The notes: generated by a model not told the origin, from the sequence alone. Positions 42,935 through 53,004 are shown, counted from the stretch's first letter. The stretch is DNA of 64,000 nucleotides from Granulicella arctica (GCF_013410065.1 NZ_JACCCW010000001.1:1173187-1237186), one strand, 5' to 3'. Numbers and translations: made by a program.

Positions 42935-44629
42935 TTAGGCGAGGGTCAATTCGAGGCTGGTGACGCTGGCGGCGGGAAAGGTGTGGGTTAGACGGCCTCC
43001 GCTGGGGGTGCCGGTGGCGGCGGCGGTGGGGTGGACAGCGTTGGGGTGGTCGAAGTCATTGTGGTCGTGGATGTTCTGGCCTACGAGGACGGTGCCTTTG
43101 ACGGAGGCGATGGTCATGCCGTGGAGGGCGATCTCGGTGGTGAGGGGCTGGTCGAGGTGCGGGTTGACGACGGTGAGGGTGACGGTCTTGTCTTTGATGG
43201 AGGCCGAGCCGCTGAGACCGGCGAGCCGAGGAACTGGAGCGGTGCTGCCGACTGCGCTGGCTCCGCCGACGGGCGAGAGTGTGGCGAGGGTGTTGGTGAT
43301 AGACGGTGCGGCGAACTCGACGCGGAGGCTCTGTGCGTTGCGGTGCGGCAGGTACATCTGGAAGACGTGGAAGGCGGGGGTGACGGTGAACTTGTCCTCG
43401 CGGGCGAGCATGAGGGAGTGGATGCAGTTGATGGACTGGGCGACGTTGGCCATGGCCATCTTGTCGGCGTGGCGCTGGAAGATGTCGAGCGTGATGCCGG
43501 TGAGGAGGGCATCGCGCATGGTGGATTGCTGGGAGAGGTTATATTGTGGCCCGGACGGGACTCCCTTAAGTTCAGTGGACTTGCCGTACCAGGCTCCCCA
43601 CTCGTCGACGACGAGCTTGACCTTGTGCTGGGTGTCGACCTCACCGAGCGCCGCCCAGTGGTCGGTGATGACGTTCTCCATGAAGCTGCTGCGGGTGAGC
43701 AGGTCGTAGTAGTGGGCGTCGTCGAACTGGAGCGCGTCGCCATGGGCGAAGAGTTTGGCGTCGCCGGAGGTGTAGTAGTGGACGGAGAGGCCGTAGGGGA
43801 GATGGCCCGCGGTGATGGAGCGCATGATGCCGCGAGTCCAGGCGACGTCGTCTCCGTTGGGGCCGCAGGCGATGAGCTTGAGGTCCTTACGGTTGCTGGG
43901 CTCGGCCCCGGCCGGTGGCTCTGAGCCATAGCGCGGATACCAGGTGGTGAAGCGGCGCCAGGCTTCGCCGTACTCCTCGGCGGTCTGGTTGCCGCCGCAG
44001 CCCCAGCTCTCGTTGCCGACGCCCCAGAACTGGACGTCGAAGGGCTGCTTGTCGCCGTTGGCGGCGCGCTCGTTGGCGAGAGTATTGCCGGAGTCGGCGG
44101 GGGCGTTGCAGTACTCGACCCACTGGTAGAAATCGCGTGCAGGAAGGGCGCGGAGGTTGGCCGCGAGGTAGGGCTGGCAGCCGATGGCGCGGCAGGTCTC
44201 CATGAACTCGTGGGTGCCGTAGCGGTTGGTGTCTTCCTGATCCCAGAAGGCGGAACGCTGTGGACGTTTGGCAGCGGGACCGATGCCGTCGCGCCAGTCG
44301 TAGCTCTCGGCGAAGCAGCCGCCGGGCCAGCGCAGGACGGGGGCTTGAACGGCTTTCATCGCGTCGATGAACGCCTTGCGGATGCCGTTGACGTTGGGGA
44401 TCTTGGACTTTTCGCCGACCCAGACGCCGTCATAGATGACGCCGCCGAGATGCTCGATGAAGTGGGAGTAGATCTCCGGCGCGATGGTGCCGATGGGCTC
44501 AGAGGGAAGGATGTCGATGCGGGCGTCGACCTGGGTAGCTGCCTGAGCGAGTAACCGTTTTCCAGAGAGGGCAAGTGAGGTGGCGGCGAGGGATGTGGTC
44601 TCGAGGAAGTGGCGGCGGCTGGACGGCAT
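42935..44629 (-). CDS. Tat-exported GH51 alpha-L-arabinofuranosidase
   Basis: 564 residues. MPSSRRHFLETTSLAATSLA is a twin-arginine signal. The (beta/alpha)8 domain begins APEIYSHFIEHLGGVIYDGV and VLRWPGGCFAESYDWRDGIG. The acid/base Glu207 is in VGNESWGCGGNQ and the nucleophile Glu343 in LVVDEWGAWYGKS, both in standard GH51 context. The C-terminal beta-sandwich covers about residues 450-564. It removes terminal arabinofuranose from arabinan or arabinoxylan, feeding the isomerase at 3397. The G-skew of its coding DNA fits a native gene. No regulator is adjacent. Confidence 0.95.
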   Translation of the reverse strand: MPSSRRHFLETTSLAATSLALSGKRLLAQAATQVDARIDILPSEPIGTIAPEIYSHFIEHLGGVIYDGVWVGEKSKIPNVNGIRKAFIDAMKAVQAPVLRWPGGCFAESYDWRDGIGPAAKRPQRSAFWDQEDTNRYGTHEFMETCRAIGCQPYLAANLRALPARDFYQWVEYCNAPADSGNTLANERAANGDKQPFDVQFWGVGNESWGCGGNQTAEEYGEAWRRFTTWYPRYGSEPPAGAEPSNRKDLKLIACGPNGDDVAWTRGIMRSITAGHLPYGLSVHYYTSGDAKLFAHGDALQFDDAHYYDLLTRSSFMENVITDHWAALGEVDTQHKVKLVVDEWGAWYGKSTELKGVPSGPQYNLSQQSTMRDALLTGITLDIFQRHADKMAMANVAQSINCIHSLMLAREDKFTVTPAFHVFQMYLPHRNAQSLRVEFAAPSITNTLATLSPVGGASAVGSTAPVPRLAGLSGSASIKDKTVTLTVVNPHLDQPLTTEIALHGMTIASVKGTVLVGQNIHDHNDFDHPNAVHPTAAATGTPSGGRLTHTFPAASVTSLELTLA

Positions 44630-44737
44630 TGAGACGGTCTCCTGAAAGGCAGGACTAGAGTATAGATTTCACGGAAAGATGCAAAGCGAGGAGATCGTTT
44701 TGAACAGCCTGGTGCGAGATCGAAATTCGCTGGGTAC

Positions 44738-45193
44738 TTAATGGCCGGAGTGGTAGGGATGTCCGGCGAGGATGGTAAGCGCGCGGTAGACCTGTTCGGC
44801 GAGGACGATGCGAGCGAGCTGATGGGGCAGCGTGATGCGGCCAAAGGAGAAGAGCAGTCTCGCGCGGTTACTGGCCTCGGCTGACCAGCCGTCTGCCGGG
44901 CCGATGGCGAGGACAATCCGTTGGGTGCCAGTGTCGCGGAGAGAGCCAAGACGGGAGGCGAACTCCTCCGACGAGAGCTGCTGGCCTCGGCTATCGAGCA
45001 GGACCATGTAGGCCGGGGTGCGGCCGGGTTGTCGATCGAACGCGTCGAAAAAAGCGGTCTCGGAGTCGAAGAGCTGGGACTCGCAGGGGATGTAGCGAGC
45101 GGAGCGCTCCAGGTACTCCGCGATGAGACGGTCGGTGGGTTCGGTTTTGGAGCGCGCACGGCGTGGGACGATGGCGGAGAGGGTGATCTTCAT
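44738..45193 (-). CDS. rlmH: 23S rRNA (pseudouridine-1915-N3)-methyltransferase
   Basis: 151 residues, SPOUT-class methyltransferase that modifies helix 69 of assembled ribosomes. MKITLSAIVPRRARSKTEPT is the N terminus. The SAM-binding knot is AYMVLLDSRGQQLSSEEFA, IVLAIGPADGWSAEA (usually GGPxG; here GPADG) and RITLPHQLARIVLAEQVYRA, with the C-terminal ILAGHPYHSGH. The change from GGxxG to GPADG is at a position that contacts cofactor, and other acidobacterial proteins should be checked. It usually neighbours rsfS and nadD; here rsfS is 3.7 kb away with a TonB receptor between. Confidence 0.93.
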   Translation of the reverse strand: MKITLSAIVPRRARSKTEPTDRLIAEYLERSARYIPCESQLFDSETAFFDAFDRQPGRTPAYMVLLDSRGQQLSSEEFASRLGSLRDTGTQRIVLAIGPADGWSAEASNRARLLFSFGRITLPHQLARIVLAEQVYRALTILAGHPYHSGH

Positions 45194-45453
45194 GCTGGAG
45201 GCGCTACTACATGGCTTCCGGTGTTTATCGAGATTTTATCTGCTTCTATCCAATTATTCATAGATTGCAACGAAAAAGGGGAGAAACGGTGGTGGGGTGG
45301 ATGAATTAAAGCAGCGACTTGAGTGAACATCGTTTTGGCCCTCTAAATGCTTAGCTCTCAATATACCGATAACCGGCTCATCGCCGACCCGGCTTTCACC
45401 GGCCGCTCCGATGAACCACTTTGTTGATCTTTGTCTATGGAGAGTCTCTCATT

Positions 45454-48400
45454 ATGAAGTATTTCCGCCTTCTAGGTCTTATAGCAGCACTTCTCTTCAG
45501 CAGTGGTATAGCGTTTGGCCAGGCGACGAGTGGCGACTTTGTTGGCACGGTCACGGACGCTACCTCCGCAGTCATCCCGAATGCGACCGTGGTGGCGAAG
45601 AATGAGAGCACTGGGGTCATCTATACGGCCAAGGTCTCCGCGAGCGGCGAAGTGCGCATCACCAACTTACCTCCAGGTGCGTATGACATTACCGTGACGG
45701 CAAGTGGATTTTCGCCGTTTACGCTGAAGGGTTTGGCGATCGACCTGAACAAGACGAGCAGCTCGACATTCAAGCTGTTGGCGGCGAGCGCAAACTCGGT
45801 TGTGGAGGTGTCGGCGGTGGCCTCGATAACGCTGGATACGACCTCGACGAATCTGACGCAGACCTTTGAGACGCAGGAGGTGCAACAGTTGCCGAGCGCA
45901 ACGGTGGGCCTTGGAGTACTCAACCTTGCGTTGCTCAGTCCGAACGTGGCTTCGAGCGGCGGTATCGGGATTGGCGTTGGGCCTTCAGTGGGTGGACAGC
46001 GTCCGCGCAACAACAATTTCACGATCGAGGGTATCGACAACAACGATAAAAGCGTGACGGGCCCGCTTGTGTACGTGCCGAACAACGCAGTGGGTGAGTT
46101 CTCAGTCATTACAAATCAGTTTTCGCCTGAGTTCGGTCACTCCTCCGGCGGTCAATTCAACACAAACATCGTGAGCGGAACTAACCACTTTCATGGACAG
46201 GGATACGAGTACTTTCAGAACAAAGAATTGAATGCGACGAATCTTCCCGCGGGTCAAACGCTTGCCAAGCCCCGCTTCGATTTCAACCGCTATGGTGGCG
46301 AACTGGGCGGTCCAGTCCTTAAGAACAAAGTGTTCTTCTTTGGCAACTTCGAGCGGCAGACGACAGGACAGAGCACCCAGTCTTTGCTATGCACGCCTAC
46401 GGCGGCAGGTCTGACGACGTTGCAAGGGTTGCCGAATCTGAGCGCGACTAATGTGGCGGAGTACGTCAAGTACATGCCGGCATCCCCCAGCCAGGTAACC
46501 GATGCGAACGACGGTGCGTGCTTTAACCAGGCAAGCGGAGCGCAATCAGTTGCTGTATACCCGGGCACGGGACTATCTTCGGGAACACCGTACCCCGGCG
46601 GCAACGATCTGGGGCCCGTCTATGGTTCTGGTACAGCCGTGCAGATTCCTCTTGGCAATTATGCCGTGAACGCGCCCAACTTCATCAATTTCGACGCGTT
46701 GACGACGAGCGGCGATGTGACGCTCTCGCCAAAGGACAATCTCCGGTTGCGCTATCTATATAACACGCAGGGCTCCGCAGACACGAACGCCTCATTGCCA
46801 GCGTTCTACCTGACGCAGCCTTTCCGGTATCACCTCATCGCGATCAGCGAATATCATACGTTTTCGCCTAACCTGACGAACGAGGCGCGTATCGGCTTCA
46901 ACCGGTACGCAAATGCGACCCCCGCAGGGAACTTCCAGTTTCCGGGACTGGACTCTTTCCCGAATCTTACCTTTTACGATCAGGGTGGCCTCAACGTAGG
47001 TCCGGACGGCAATGCACCGCAGTCAACGATTCAGAATATGTACCAGTTTACGAACAACATCATCTATACGCATCATGGACATACGATCAAGGTTGGCTTC
47101 GATGGTCGTAAGTTCATCTCGCCGCAGACCTTTACGCAGCGCGTCCGTGGCGATTATGAATGGGACTACCTGACAGAGTACTTGCATGACCTGGCGCCGA
47201 CCAACTTCGGCGAGCGCTCGACGGGTAACTTCATCTACTACGGCGACCAGACGGCGCTCTACGGGTATGCGAACGACACGTGGCGTGCTACGTCGAAGCT
47301 GACGTTGAACTATGGTCTGCGGTACGAGTTCACCTCGGTGCCGGTCGGCGAGCGGGCACAAAGCCTGAATAGTCTGGCCAGCGTTGCCGGCCTGATCAAT
47401 TTCACCGCTCCTCAACCGCAGTACAAGAACTTTGCGCCACGATTTGGCGTGAACTACTCGCCTGACGAGAAGACTTCGATCCGCGCGGGCTTCGGCATGT
47501 CGTATGACGTGCTGTTCGACAACCTTGGCCTGCTGTCCTTTCCGCCACAATACTCGTCGACGAACGATGTGGGTGACGGAAAGACAGGCATCAAAAACCC
47601 TGGCGATCCTGACTTTTTGAAGGACGGCGGTCTGCCGGCGGGCACGGGCACGCTGAACACCTTCACGAACGACCTGGCTGGGCAGAAGGCGGCGACCTCG
47701 GCATATCTACCGAACCAGCAACTGCCATACGCGGAGACGTGGTCTCTGGGGGTACAGCGGGTGATCGGCTCAAACTACACTGCAGAGATCCGGTATCTTG
47801 GGACACGTGGCATCCATCTGCCTACACAGGACCAGATAAATGTGCAGCCACGTGTAACAGCAGCAAATCAGCTGACGACTTCGCTCAGCGGTGGAACGTC
47901 GGTTGCGACGTCACCCAATGCGAATACGCTGTCGGCGATCCAAGCGCTGTCAAATATCCTGCCTGCCTATGAGGCGGCCGGATTCACCGGCAAGATCACG
48001 TCGTATCAGCCCTACTCCCAGTCAAACTATAACGGCCTTGCCGGGACGCTACAGCGACGGTTTCAGAATGGGCTCTCCGTCAACGCAGCATACACGTGGA
48101 GCAAAACGCTTGACGATGCAACGGCCGAGGTGTTCGCGACGGTACTCTCGCCACGTCGTCCTCAGAACTCGCAGAACGTTGCGGCGGATTACGGCCGTTC
48201 GGCGCTCGACCGGACTCATCGTTTGACGATCGCCGCAGTCTACGATCTTCCTTACTTCAAGCACTCGAACTACCTGCTGAAGAACCTGGCAGGTAACTGG
48301 GTCTTCTCGCCGATTTATACCTACGAGTCGCCAGAGTACGCGACGACACTTTCAGGGGTGAACTCGAACCTTAACGGCGATTCAGGCTCGGCAATCGATC

Positions 48401-48867
48401 GTACGATCATCAACCCGAACGGTGTGAAAGGGACGAGTTCCAGCGTGAAAGCGGTATACAGCACGACGCTAGCGGGTAACTGCACGGCACCGGCGACGAC
48501 CTGCTCTGGCAATCTGGTGGGGTATGTAGCAGTAACACCGAACGCATACTACATCCAGGCTGGCGCAGGTACGCTGCCGACCGCTTCTCGGAATACGCTG
48601 CCGATTCGTCCGATCGACGACGTGGACCTGGCGGCGACCAAACGGTTGAACATCACCGAACGGATTGCATTTGAGTTCCAAGCGCAGGCATTCAATGTGC
48701 TGAACCATCCGCAGTATATTCCGGGCTCGCTGAATAACGTGAACACTAACAGTTTCACAAGCTCGTATGCATTCCAGACGGCGGGCAACCCTGCATTCAA
48801 CCATCCAGAGCTGATCTTCAAGAGCAATGCGCGCACGCTGCAATTGGCCGGAAAGTTGACATTCTAG
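45454..48867 (+). CDS. Oar-like TonB-dependent receptor
   Basis: 1137 residues. MKYFRLLGLIAALLFSSGIA is a signal peptide ending at AFGQ. The carboxypeptidase-regulatory beta-sandwich (residues about 25-110) includes GDFVGTVTDATSAVIPNATV and ITNLPPGAYDITVTASGFSP. The plug follows, with NNNFTIEGIDNNDKSVTG and FSVITNQFSPEFGHSSGGQF. A large barrel ends in the aromatic-rich ARTLQLAGKLTF, as outer-membrane barrels do. Presumed to import oligosaccharides or peptides powered by TonB. The ATG at 45454 follows GGAGAG. The codons are fairly balanced. It is monocistronic and ends at a terminator. Confidence 0.93.
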   Translation: MKYFRLLGLIAALLFSSGIAFGQATSGDFVGTVTDATSAVIPNATVVAKNESTGVIYTAKVSASGEVRITNLPPGAYDITVTASGFSPFTLKGLAIDLNKTSSSTFKLLAASANSVVEVSAVASITLDTTSTNLTQTFETQEVQQLPSATVGLGVLNLALLSPNVASSGGIGIGVGPSVGGQRPRNNNFTIEGIDNNDKSVTGPLVYVPNNAVGEFSVITNQFSPEFGHSSGGQFNTNIVSGTNHFHGQGYEYFQNKELNATNLPAGQTLAKPRFDFNRYGGELGGPVLKNKVFFFGNFERQTTGQSTQSLLCTPTAAGLTTLQGLPNLSATNVAEYVKYMPASPSQVTDANDGACFNQASGAQSVAVYPGTGLSSGTPYPGGNDLGPVYGSGTAVQIPLGNYAVNAPNFINFDALTTSGDVTLSPKDNLRLRYLYNTQGSADTNASLPAFYLTQPFRYHLIAISEYHTFSPNLTNEARIGFNRYANATPAGNFQFPGLDSFPNLTFYDQGGLNVGPDGNAPQSTIQNMYQFTNNIIYTHHGHTIKVGFDGRKFISPQTFTQRVRGDYEWDYLTEYLHDLAPTNFGERSTGNFIYYGDQTALYGYANDTWRATSKLTLNYGLRYEFTSVPVGERAQSLNSLASVAGLINFTAPQPQYKNFAPRFGVNYSPDEKTSIRAGFGMSYDVLFDNLGLLSFPPQYSSTNDVGDGKTGIKNPGDPDFLKDGGLPAGTGTLNTFTNDLAGQKAATSAYLPNQQLPYAETWSLGVQRVIGSNYTAEIRYLGTRGIHLPTQDQINVQPRVTAANQLTTSLSGGTSVATSPNANTLSAIQALSNILPAYEAAGFTGKITSYQPYSQSNYNGLAGTLQRRFQNGLSVNAAYTWSKTLDDATAEVFATVLSPRRPQNSQNVAADYGRSALDRTHRLTIAAVYDLPYFKHSNYLLKNLAGNWVFSPIYTYESPEYATTLSGVNSNLNGDSGSAIDRTIINPNGVKGTSSSVKAVYSTTLAGNCTAPATTCSGNLVGYVAVTPNAYYIQAGAGTLPTASRNTLPIRPIDDVDLAATKRLNITERIAFEFQAQAFNVLNHPQYIPGSLNNVNTNSFTSSYAFQTAGNPAFNHPELIFKSNARTLQLAGKLTF

Positions 48868-48891
48868 GCTCTGTTTGTAGTGGTTTCAGGA

Positions 48892-48926
48892 AGAAAGGCC
48901 CCCCAGTTCGGAGGGCCTTTCTCTTT
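48892..48926. terminator. Bidirectional intrinsic terminator
   Basis: AGAAAGGCCC (48892-48901) pairs perfectly with GGGCCTTTCT (48913-48922), followed by CTTT. It serves the TonB receptor from the left, and its A-rich left arm could serve rsfS from the right. Confidence 0.8.
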
Positions 48927-48949
48927 GTATCTGTGGCTGTATAGCTAAG

Positions 48950-49501
48950 TTACTTCGATTTCTTCGCCGTAGCTTTCTTCGCTATAGTTTTCTTCACGGC
49001 CTTCGTCGTTTTCTTTACCGCAGGCTTGATGGTCTTTATGGCCTTTGCCGAGGTTTTCTTCACGGGAGCTTTCTTTGCAACCGCTTTCTTTGCCGGTTTG
49101 GTTGCGCGGCTGGCGGCGATCTTTGCTTTGATCTCGGCGTTCAGCTCTTCGATGCTGAGGCTGGTTGCGGTCTTGCGCAGGCGTTCGAGGCCGTAGAAGG
49201 CGCGCTTCTCGGCGGAGAAGACGTGGACGATGAAGTCGACGTAGTCCATGAGGATCCACTCGCCGTTGCGGCGGCCCTCGACGGAGTTCGGATAGACGCC
49301 GAACTCGCGCTTCAGGCGGATCTCGATCTCGTCCGTGATGGCGACGTTCTGCCGGTCGTTGGTGCCGTTGCAGATGAGGAAGTAGTCGGTGAGGCCGCTC
49401 TCGGCCGGGTCGAGCGCGAGGATCCGAATGTCCTCGGCCTTCTTGTCTTCGCAGGCTGCTGCGGCAGCGGCGAGGAGCTGGTTGCTTTCAATCGATGCCA
49501 T
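48950..49501 (-). CDS. rsfS: Ribosomal silencing factor RsfS with a histone-H1-like tail
   Basis: 183 residues. Binds uL14 and blocks subunit joining in starvation. The conserved core (residues 1-115) has DKKAEDIRILALDPAESGLT, DYFLICNGTNDRQNVAITDE, NSVEGRRNGEWILMDYVDF and VHVFSAEKRAFYGLERL. Bacterial RsfS is normally about 105-130 residues. Here an extra 60 residues form a Lys/Ala/Pro-rich tail (KPAKKAVAKKAPVKKTSAKA and so on) like eukaryotic H1 and bacterial HU tails. The tail is probably disordered and RNA-binding. The start is ATG 49501. Confidence 0.93.
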   Translation of the reverse strand: MASIESNQLLAAAAAACEDKKAEDIRILALDPAESGLTDYFLICNGTNDRQNVAITDEIEIRLKREFGVYPNSVEGRRNGEWILMDYVDFIVHVFSAEKRAFYGLERLRKTATSLSIEELNAEIKAKIAASRATKPAKKAVAKKAPVKKTSAKAIKTIKPAVKKTTKAVKKTIAKKATAKKSK

Positions 49502-49600
49502 GGTGCTCCTTCAATCCTTTATGGTAGCGGGTCGCGGCGAGCGATGCCAGCAATTTGCGGAGTTTGCTTTGTGATGTTCTCAGCGTTCAGAGAACGGCCG

Positions 49601-52039
49601 CTACTGCGCACGCAGTGCGATCATCGGATCGACCCGGGTTGCCCTGCGTGCTGGTAGAAAGCTGGCAATTGCTGAAGCCAGTAAGAAGACAAGGGAGATC
49701 AGCATGAGGACGGATGCATTTCTCATACTGCTCTGTGTCCACTGGAAGACGAAGTCGCTCAGCCCAACGCTCAGGGCAATCCCGATGCACAGGCCAATGC
49801 CAGTCGACCATACAGTTGATGCTAAGGCGAGGATGAGGACGCTGGATCGTTGCGCTCCAAGCGCCAGACGGATGCCAATCTCACGGGTTCGTTGCTCAAC
49901 CGTGTAAGCGACGACACTGAAGAGACCTATGGCGGCCAGCGAGAGGGCGACAGTGGAGAAGATGCTGAAGAGGATAGAGATAAAACGGTCGAAGGACCAG
50001 ATGAACTCGGAAAGGAAATCCTCGTAGGCGTAGATTTCACTCACAGCCTGATTCGCGTTGAAGGAACGGATGCTAGTTGCCAGAGCGTGGATGGACTGGC
50101 GCGGGTCGGCAGCCGTCCGAACCAGGATTCCGGTCGAATCGAAGAGTACGATCGTCGAGGGAATATAGACCTGAGGAAGCGAAGGTCTGTGAAGCCCATC
50201 GTTGCGAATGTCATCGGCGACACCAATGATCTGAAAGGGCTGGTCGGCGTTGGGTGCGGAGAGTGCCGTGGGAGGCAACTGGGAGAGTTGCTTTGGTGTG
50301 ATGAGCCGTCCGATGGGATCGATATTCGGAAGATATTGGTTGACGAAGGTCTTGCTGACGATGGCGACGTGTGCTCCATGAAGGACATCATCATGTGACA
50401 GGAAACGTCCCCGTAGCAAGGGGATTCGCATCACGGAGAGGTACTCCTCGCTGACCAGGCGCACTCCCGCACGGGTGCTGTCCGTCGTCGGTGTGCCTAC
50501 AATGCCGATGGGCTGCATCCAATTGCCACGCGGAGCCGTTCCACCGATGTAGAGGGACACTCCTGTGACGCCAGGAGTTGCTTTCAGTTTTTCTGTGAGG
50601 GCATCGTAGTAGCTGACACGGGATTCCCAGGTTGCCGTGTTGGGCTGGTGCTCAGGAAGATTGAGATCCATCAGAAGTAGGTTATGAGGATCGAAGCCCA
50701 GATGAGCGTTGTGCGCTTCAAGAAAGGTGCGCATGGCTGCGCCTGCGCCGGCAAGCAACAGCACGGTGAGCGCGATCTGACCGATGATAAGCGCGGTCCG
50801 GATTCGAGATCCTTTGGAAGTAGCTGTCCGTGTGTCGCCTGTCTGGGCGATGTGGCTATGACGCGGGTTGGAGAACTGTAGCGCTGGGAATAGACCAGCG
50901 GCGATGCCCGTAGCTACGGAGACAGCGACGCTGAAAAATAACACCGGCATGTTGAGGGCGATCACAACCTCATGCGGGATAGAGTATTCGGGCAGGAGGC
51001 CAGTGATGAGATGAATGGCCAAGTAGGCAATCGCGATTCCGAGCGCGCCTCCAGCGATGGAGATAAGGACCGACTCCGTGAGGAGTTGACGAACGATGCG
51101 GAAGCGCGAAGCTCCGAGTGCGGAGCGCATCGTTAGCTCCTGTTGTCGTGCCGTACCGCGAGCGAGCATCAGGATCGAGACATTGCCACATCCGATGAGC
51201 AGAAGCAGGGCTACCGCGGCGAAGAGCAGAAAGAGCGTCCCTTTGAACTCGCCGAGCAGAGAATCGTTGAGGCTCTCGACCTTAATCCTGAAGCCATCGT
51301 GCGGCAGCAGATTTGGATTGTCTCGCCCGAACTGTTGAACGAGACTTTCCATCTCTCCGCTGATGGTCGCAAGTGAGGCCTCAGGGCGGAGACGGATGAG
51401 AGTCTGCATCCGCTCCTTTGGGTCGACAGATCCCGGCAAGGGGACATAGACCTCAGCGTCTGTCCACGTGAACCGAGGGCCGACGACGCCAATTACGGTG
51501 TATTGCTGATGATCGAGTTCGAGTGTCTTGCCAAGCACCGCAGGGCTTGAAGCGAAATGGCTCTTCCAGAAGAGATAGCTGATGACGGCCACGGGAGGGG
51601 GAGCAGATCCTTCTGGTGCTTCGTTCGACGTAAAGGTACGGCCAAGCAGCGGCGGAGCACCCAAAAAGTCGAATCCATTCCCGGTCATTTGAAGAACCTT
51701 CGTGGTCTGTGGAAGTTCGGCGTCCGTCGAAGTCATGTCGACATTGCGTTCTGCGATCACAGCTTCGACGGACTTTGCTTTGCGCACTTCATCGACCTGG
51801 GCCATGGTGAAGGAGATACCTCCCTGAGCGTGCCCGGCCTTGTCATAAAGGTTGACGAAGGCCATACTGTTGGCCTCTCGATAAGGGTAGGGGTCAATCA
51901 GGACGCCATAAAGGACACTATAGACAGCGGCTGTTGCACCGATCCCAAGAGCCATCGAGAGAATTGCCGTCACGGCGTAGACACGATGTTTGTTGAGCTG
52001 ACGAAGTGCGAAGGAGAGATCATTCAGAAGAGTGCGCAT
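49601..52039 (-). CDS. MacB/FtsX-type orphan ABC permease (ADOP family)
   Basis: 812 residues, a second duplicated orphan permease. Unlike the one at 37262, it lacks the long soluble N-terminal extension and starts almost directly at the first membrane segment (LNKHRVYAVTAILSMALGIG). Two MacB_PCD/FtsX halves are present. Marks include GAPPLLGRTFTSNEAPEGSA, FLLFAAVALLLLIGCGNVSI, ARQQELTMRSALGASRFRIV and a C-terminal REIGIRLALGAQRSSVLILA ending ARRATRVDPMIALRAQ. No PadR gene or ATPase is adjacent. The composition is not G-skewed, suggesting later arrival. Confidence 0.92.
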   Translation of the reverse strand: MRTLLNDLSFALRQLNKHRVYAVTAILSMALGIGATAAVYSVLYGVLIDPYPYREANSMAFVNLYDKAGHAQGGISFTMAQVDEVRKAKSVEAVIAERNVDMTSTDAELPQTTKVLQMTGNGFDFLGAPPLLGRTFTSNEAPEGSAPPPVAVISYLFWKSHFASSPAVLGKTLELDHQQYTVIGVVGPRFTWTDAEVYVPLPGSVDPKERMQTLIRLRPEASLATISGEMESLVQQFGRDNPNLLPHDGFRIKVESLNDSLLGEFKGTLFLLFAAVALLLLIGCGNVSILMLARGTARQQELTMRSALGASRFRIVRQLLTESVLISIAGGALGIAIAYLAIHLITGLLPEYSIPHEVVIALNMPVLFFSVAVSVATGIAAGLFPALQFSNPRHSHIAQTGDTRTATSKGSRIRTALIIGQIALTVLLLAGAGAAMRTFLEAHNAHLGFDPHNLLLMDLNLPEHQPNTATWESRVSYYDALTEKLKATPGVTGVSLYIGGTAPRGNWMQPIGIVGTPTTDSTRAGVRLVSEEYLSVMRIPLLRGRFLSHDDVLHGAHVAIVSKTFVNQYLPNIDPIGRLITPKQLSQLPPTALSAPNADQPFQIIGVADDIRNDGLHRPSLPQVYIPSTIVLFDSTGILVRTAADPRQSIHALATSIRSFNANQAVSEIYAYEDFLSEFIWSFDRFISILFSIFSTVALSLAAIGLFSVVAYTVEQRTREIGIRLALGAQRSSVLILALASTVWSTGIGLCIGIALSVGLSDFVFQWTQSSMRNASVLMLISLVFLLASAIASFLPARRATRVDPMIALRAQ

Positions 52040-52232
52040 TGGAACCTGCCTTTTCTGGATCGATTACGCGTTGATGGAAGCCTAATACATTTCGTACGCC
52101 CCGTGCTCCGAATCAATCGTCAGGGGTTCCTCTTTACGAATGCGCCAGTTTGACTTGTCATTCCTAAATCACGGGCTATCTGGAAGTTATCCTTAGGGCT
52201 GCGCGACGGAGATGGCCGCTGTTTCTGCGCAG

Positions 52233-52823
52233 CTAGCGGTAGAGGCGATGGGCCTCGATGTAGGTGGAGACTGATGCGGGGATGAGGTCGAGGCAGGGGT
52301 CGCCGTGTTGGAGGCGATGGCGCAGCTCGGTGGCGGAGACGTCTTCGTGGACGGAGTCGAGTGGGTGGATGCGGGTGCGTTGTGCTGGGGTGAAAGCTGA
52401 GAGGTCGAGGGTGTAGCCGGGGCGGCTGACGACGATCCACTCGGTGAGCTCGAGGAGGCGGTGGGGCTGATGCCAGCGGGGCAGGTCGAGGAAGCTGTCG
52501 AGGCCGACGAGGTTGAAGAGAGTGGCGGTGGGGAGCTGTTCGCGCAGGGCGGTGAGGACGTGGACGGTGTAGTTGGGGGAGCCGTCTGCGCGGGGGGCGT
52601 CGAGGGTGGAGGGCTCGAAGCGTGGGTCGGTGGCGCAGGCGAGTGTTGTCATGGCGAGGCGGTCGTCGAAGGTCGCGGTGGAGCCGCTGAGCTTGAGCGG
52701 CTGCAGGCCGGTGGGGGCGAAGAGGATCGAATCGAGGGCGAGGTGGTCGGCGGCGGCGGCGGCGATGGCGAGATGGCCACGGTGGATCGGGTCGAAGGTG
52801 CCGCCGAAGAAAGCAACGCGCAT
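52233..52823 (-). CDS. nadD: Nicotinate-nucleotide adenylyltransferase
   Basis: 196 residues. Makes deamido-NAD from nicotinate mononucleotide and ATP. The HIGH-type motif MRVAFFGGTFDPIHRGHLAI is at the N terminus, the second nucleotidyltransferase motif is VSATELRHRLQ (usually ISSTxIR), and FNLVGLDSFLDLPRWHQPHR is the family middle motif. An ATG at 52823 gives the exact family N terminus. The upstream in-frame extension is A-type repeat DNA and was rejected. Confidence 0.96.
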   Translation of the reverse strand: MRVAFFGGTFDPIHRGHLAIAAAAADHLALDSILFAPTGLQPLKLSGSTATFDDRLAMTTLACATDPRFEPSTLDAPRADGSPNYTVHVLTALREQLPTATLFNLVGLDSFLDLPRWHQPHRLLELTEWIVVSRPGYTLDLSAFTPAQRTRIHPLDSVHEDVSATELRHRLQHGDPCLDLIPASVSTYIEAHRLYR

Positions 52824-52855
52824 AGGTGATTGTAAGACGCGGGCGTTGCTCAGAA

Positions 52856-53000
52856 ACTGTCTAAAACTTCGGTAAGGTTGTCTGCAAATCGTCCTGCCTG
52901 GAACAAGCAACGACGAAATACAGGGGTCCTTCACTACGTTCAGGATGACGACGTAAAAAATCTAACCGTAGAAACTCCCTGAATGGAAGTTTTTAAACAG
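52856..53000 (+). repeat. MITE-like unit carrying an A-prime core
   Basis: ACTGTCTAAAACTTC (52856-52870) and GGAAGTTTTTAAACAG (52985-53000) form an imperfect terminal inverted repeat. Between them lies the short A-type core at 52919-52953 (ACAGGGGTCCTTCACTACGT then TCAGGATGACG). The size (about 145 bp) and ends resemble the B unit at 19961-20115. Confidence 0.7.
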
Positions 53001-53004
53001 ATCT

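Noticed and set aside
52824..52934. N-terminal extension of nadD
   Set aside because: The extension is repeat DNA; NadD proteins begin right at the GGTFDPIHxGH motif.
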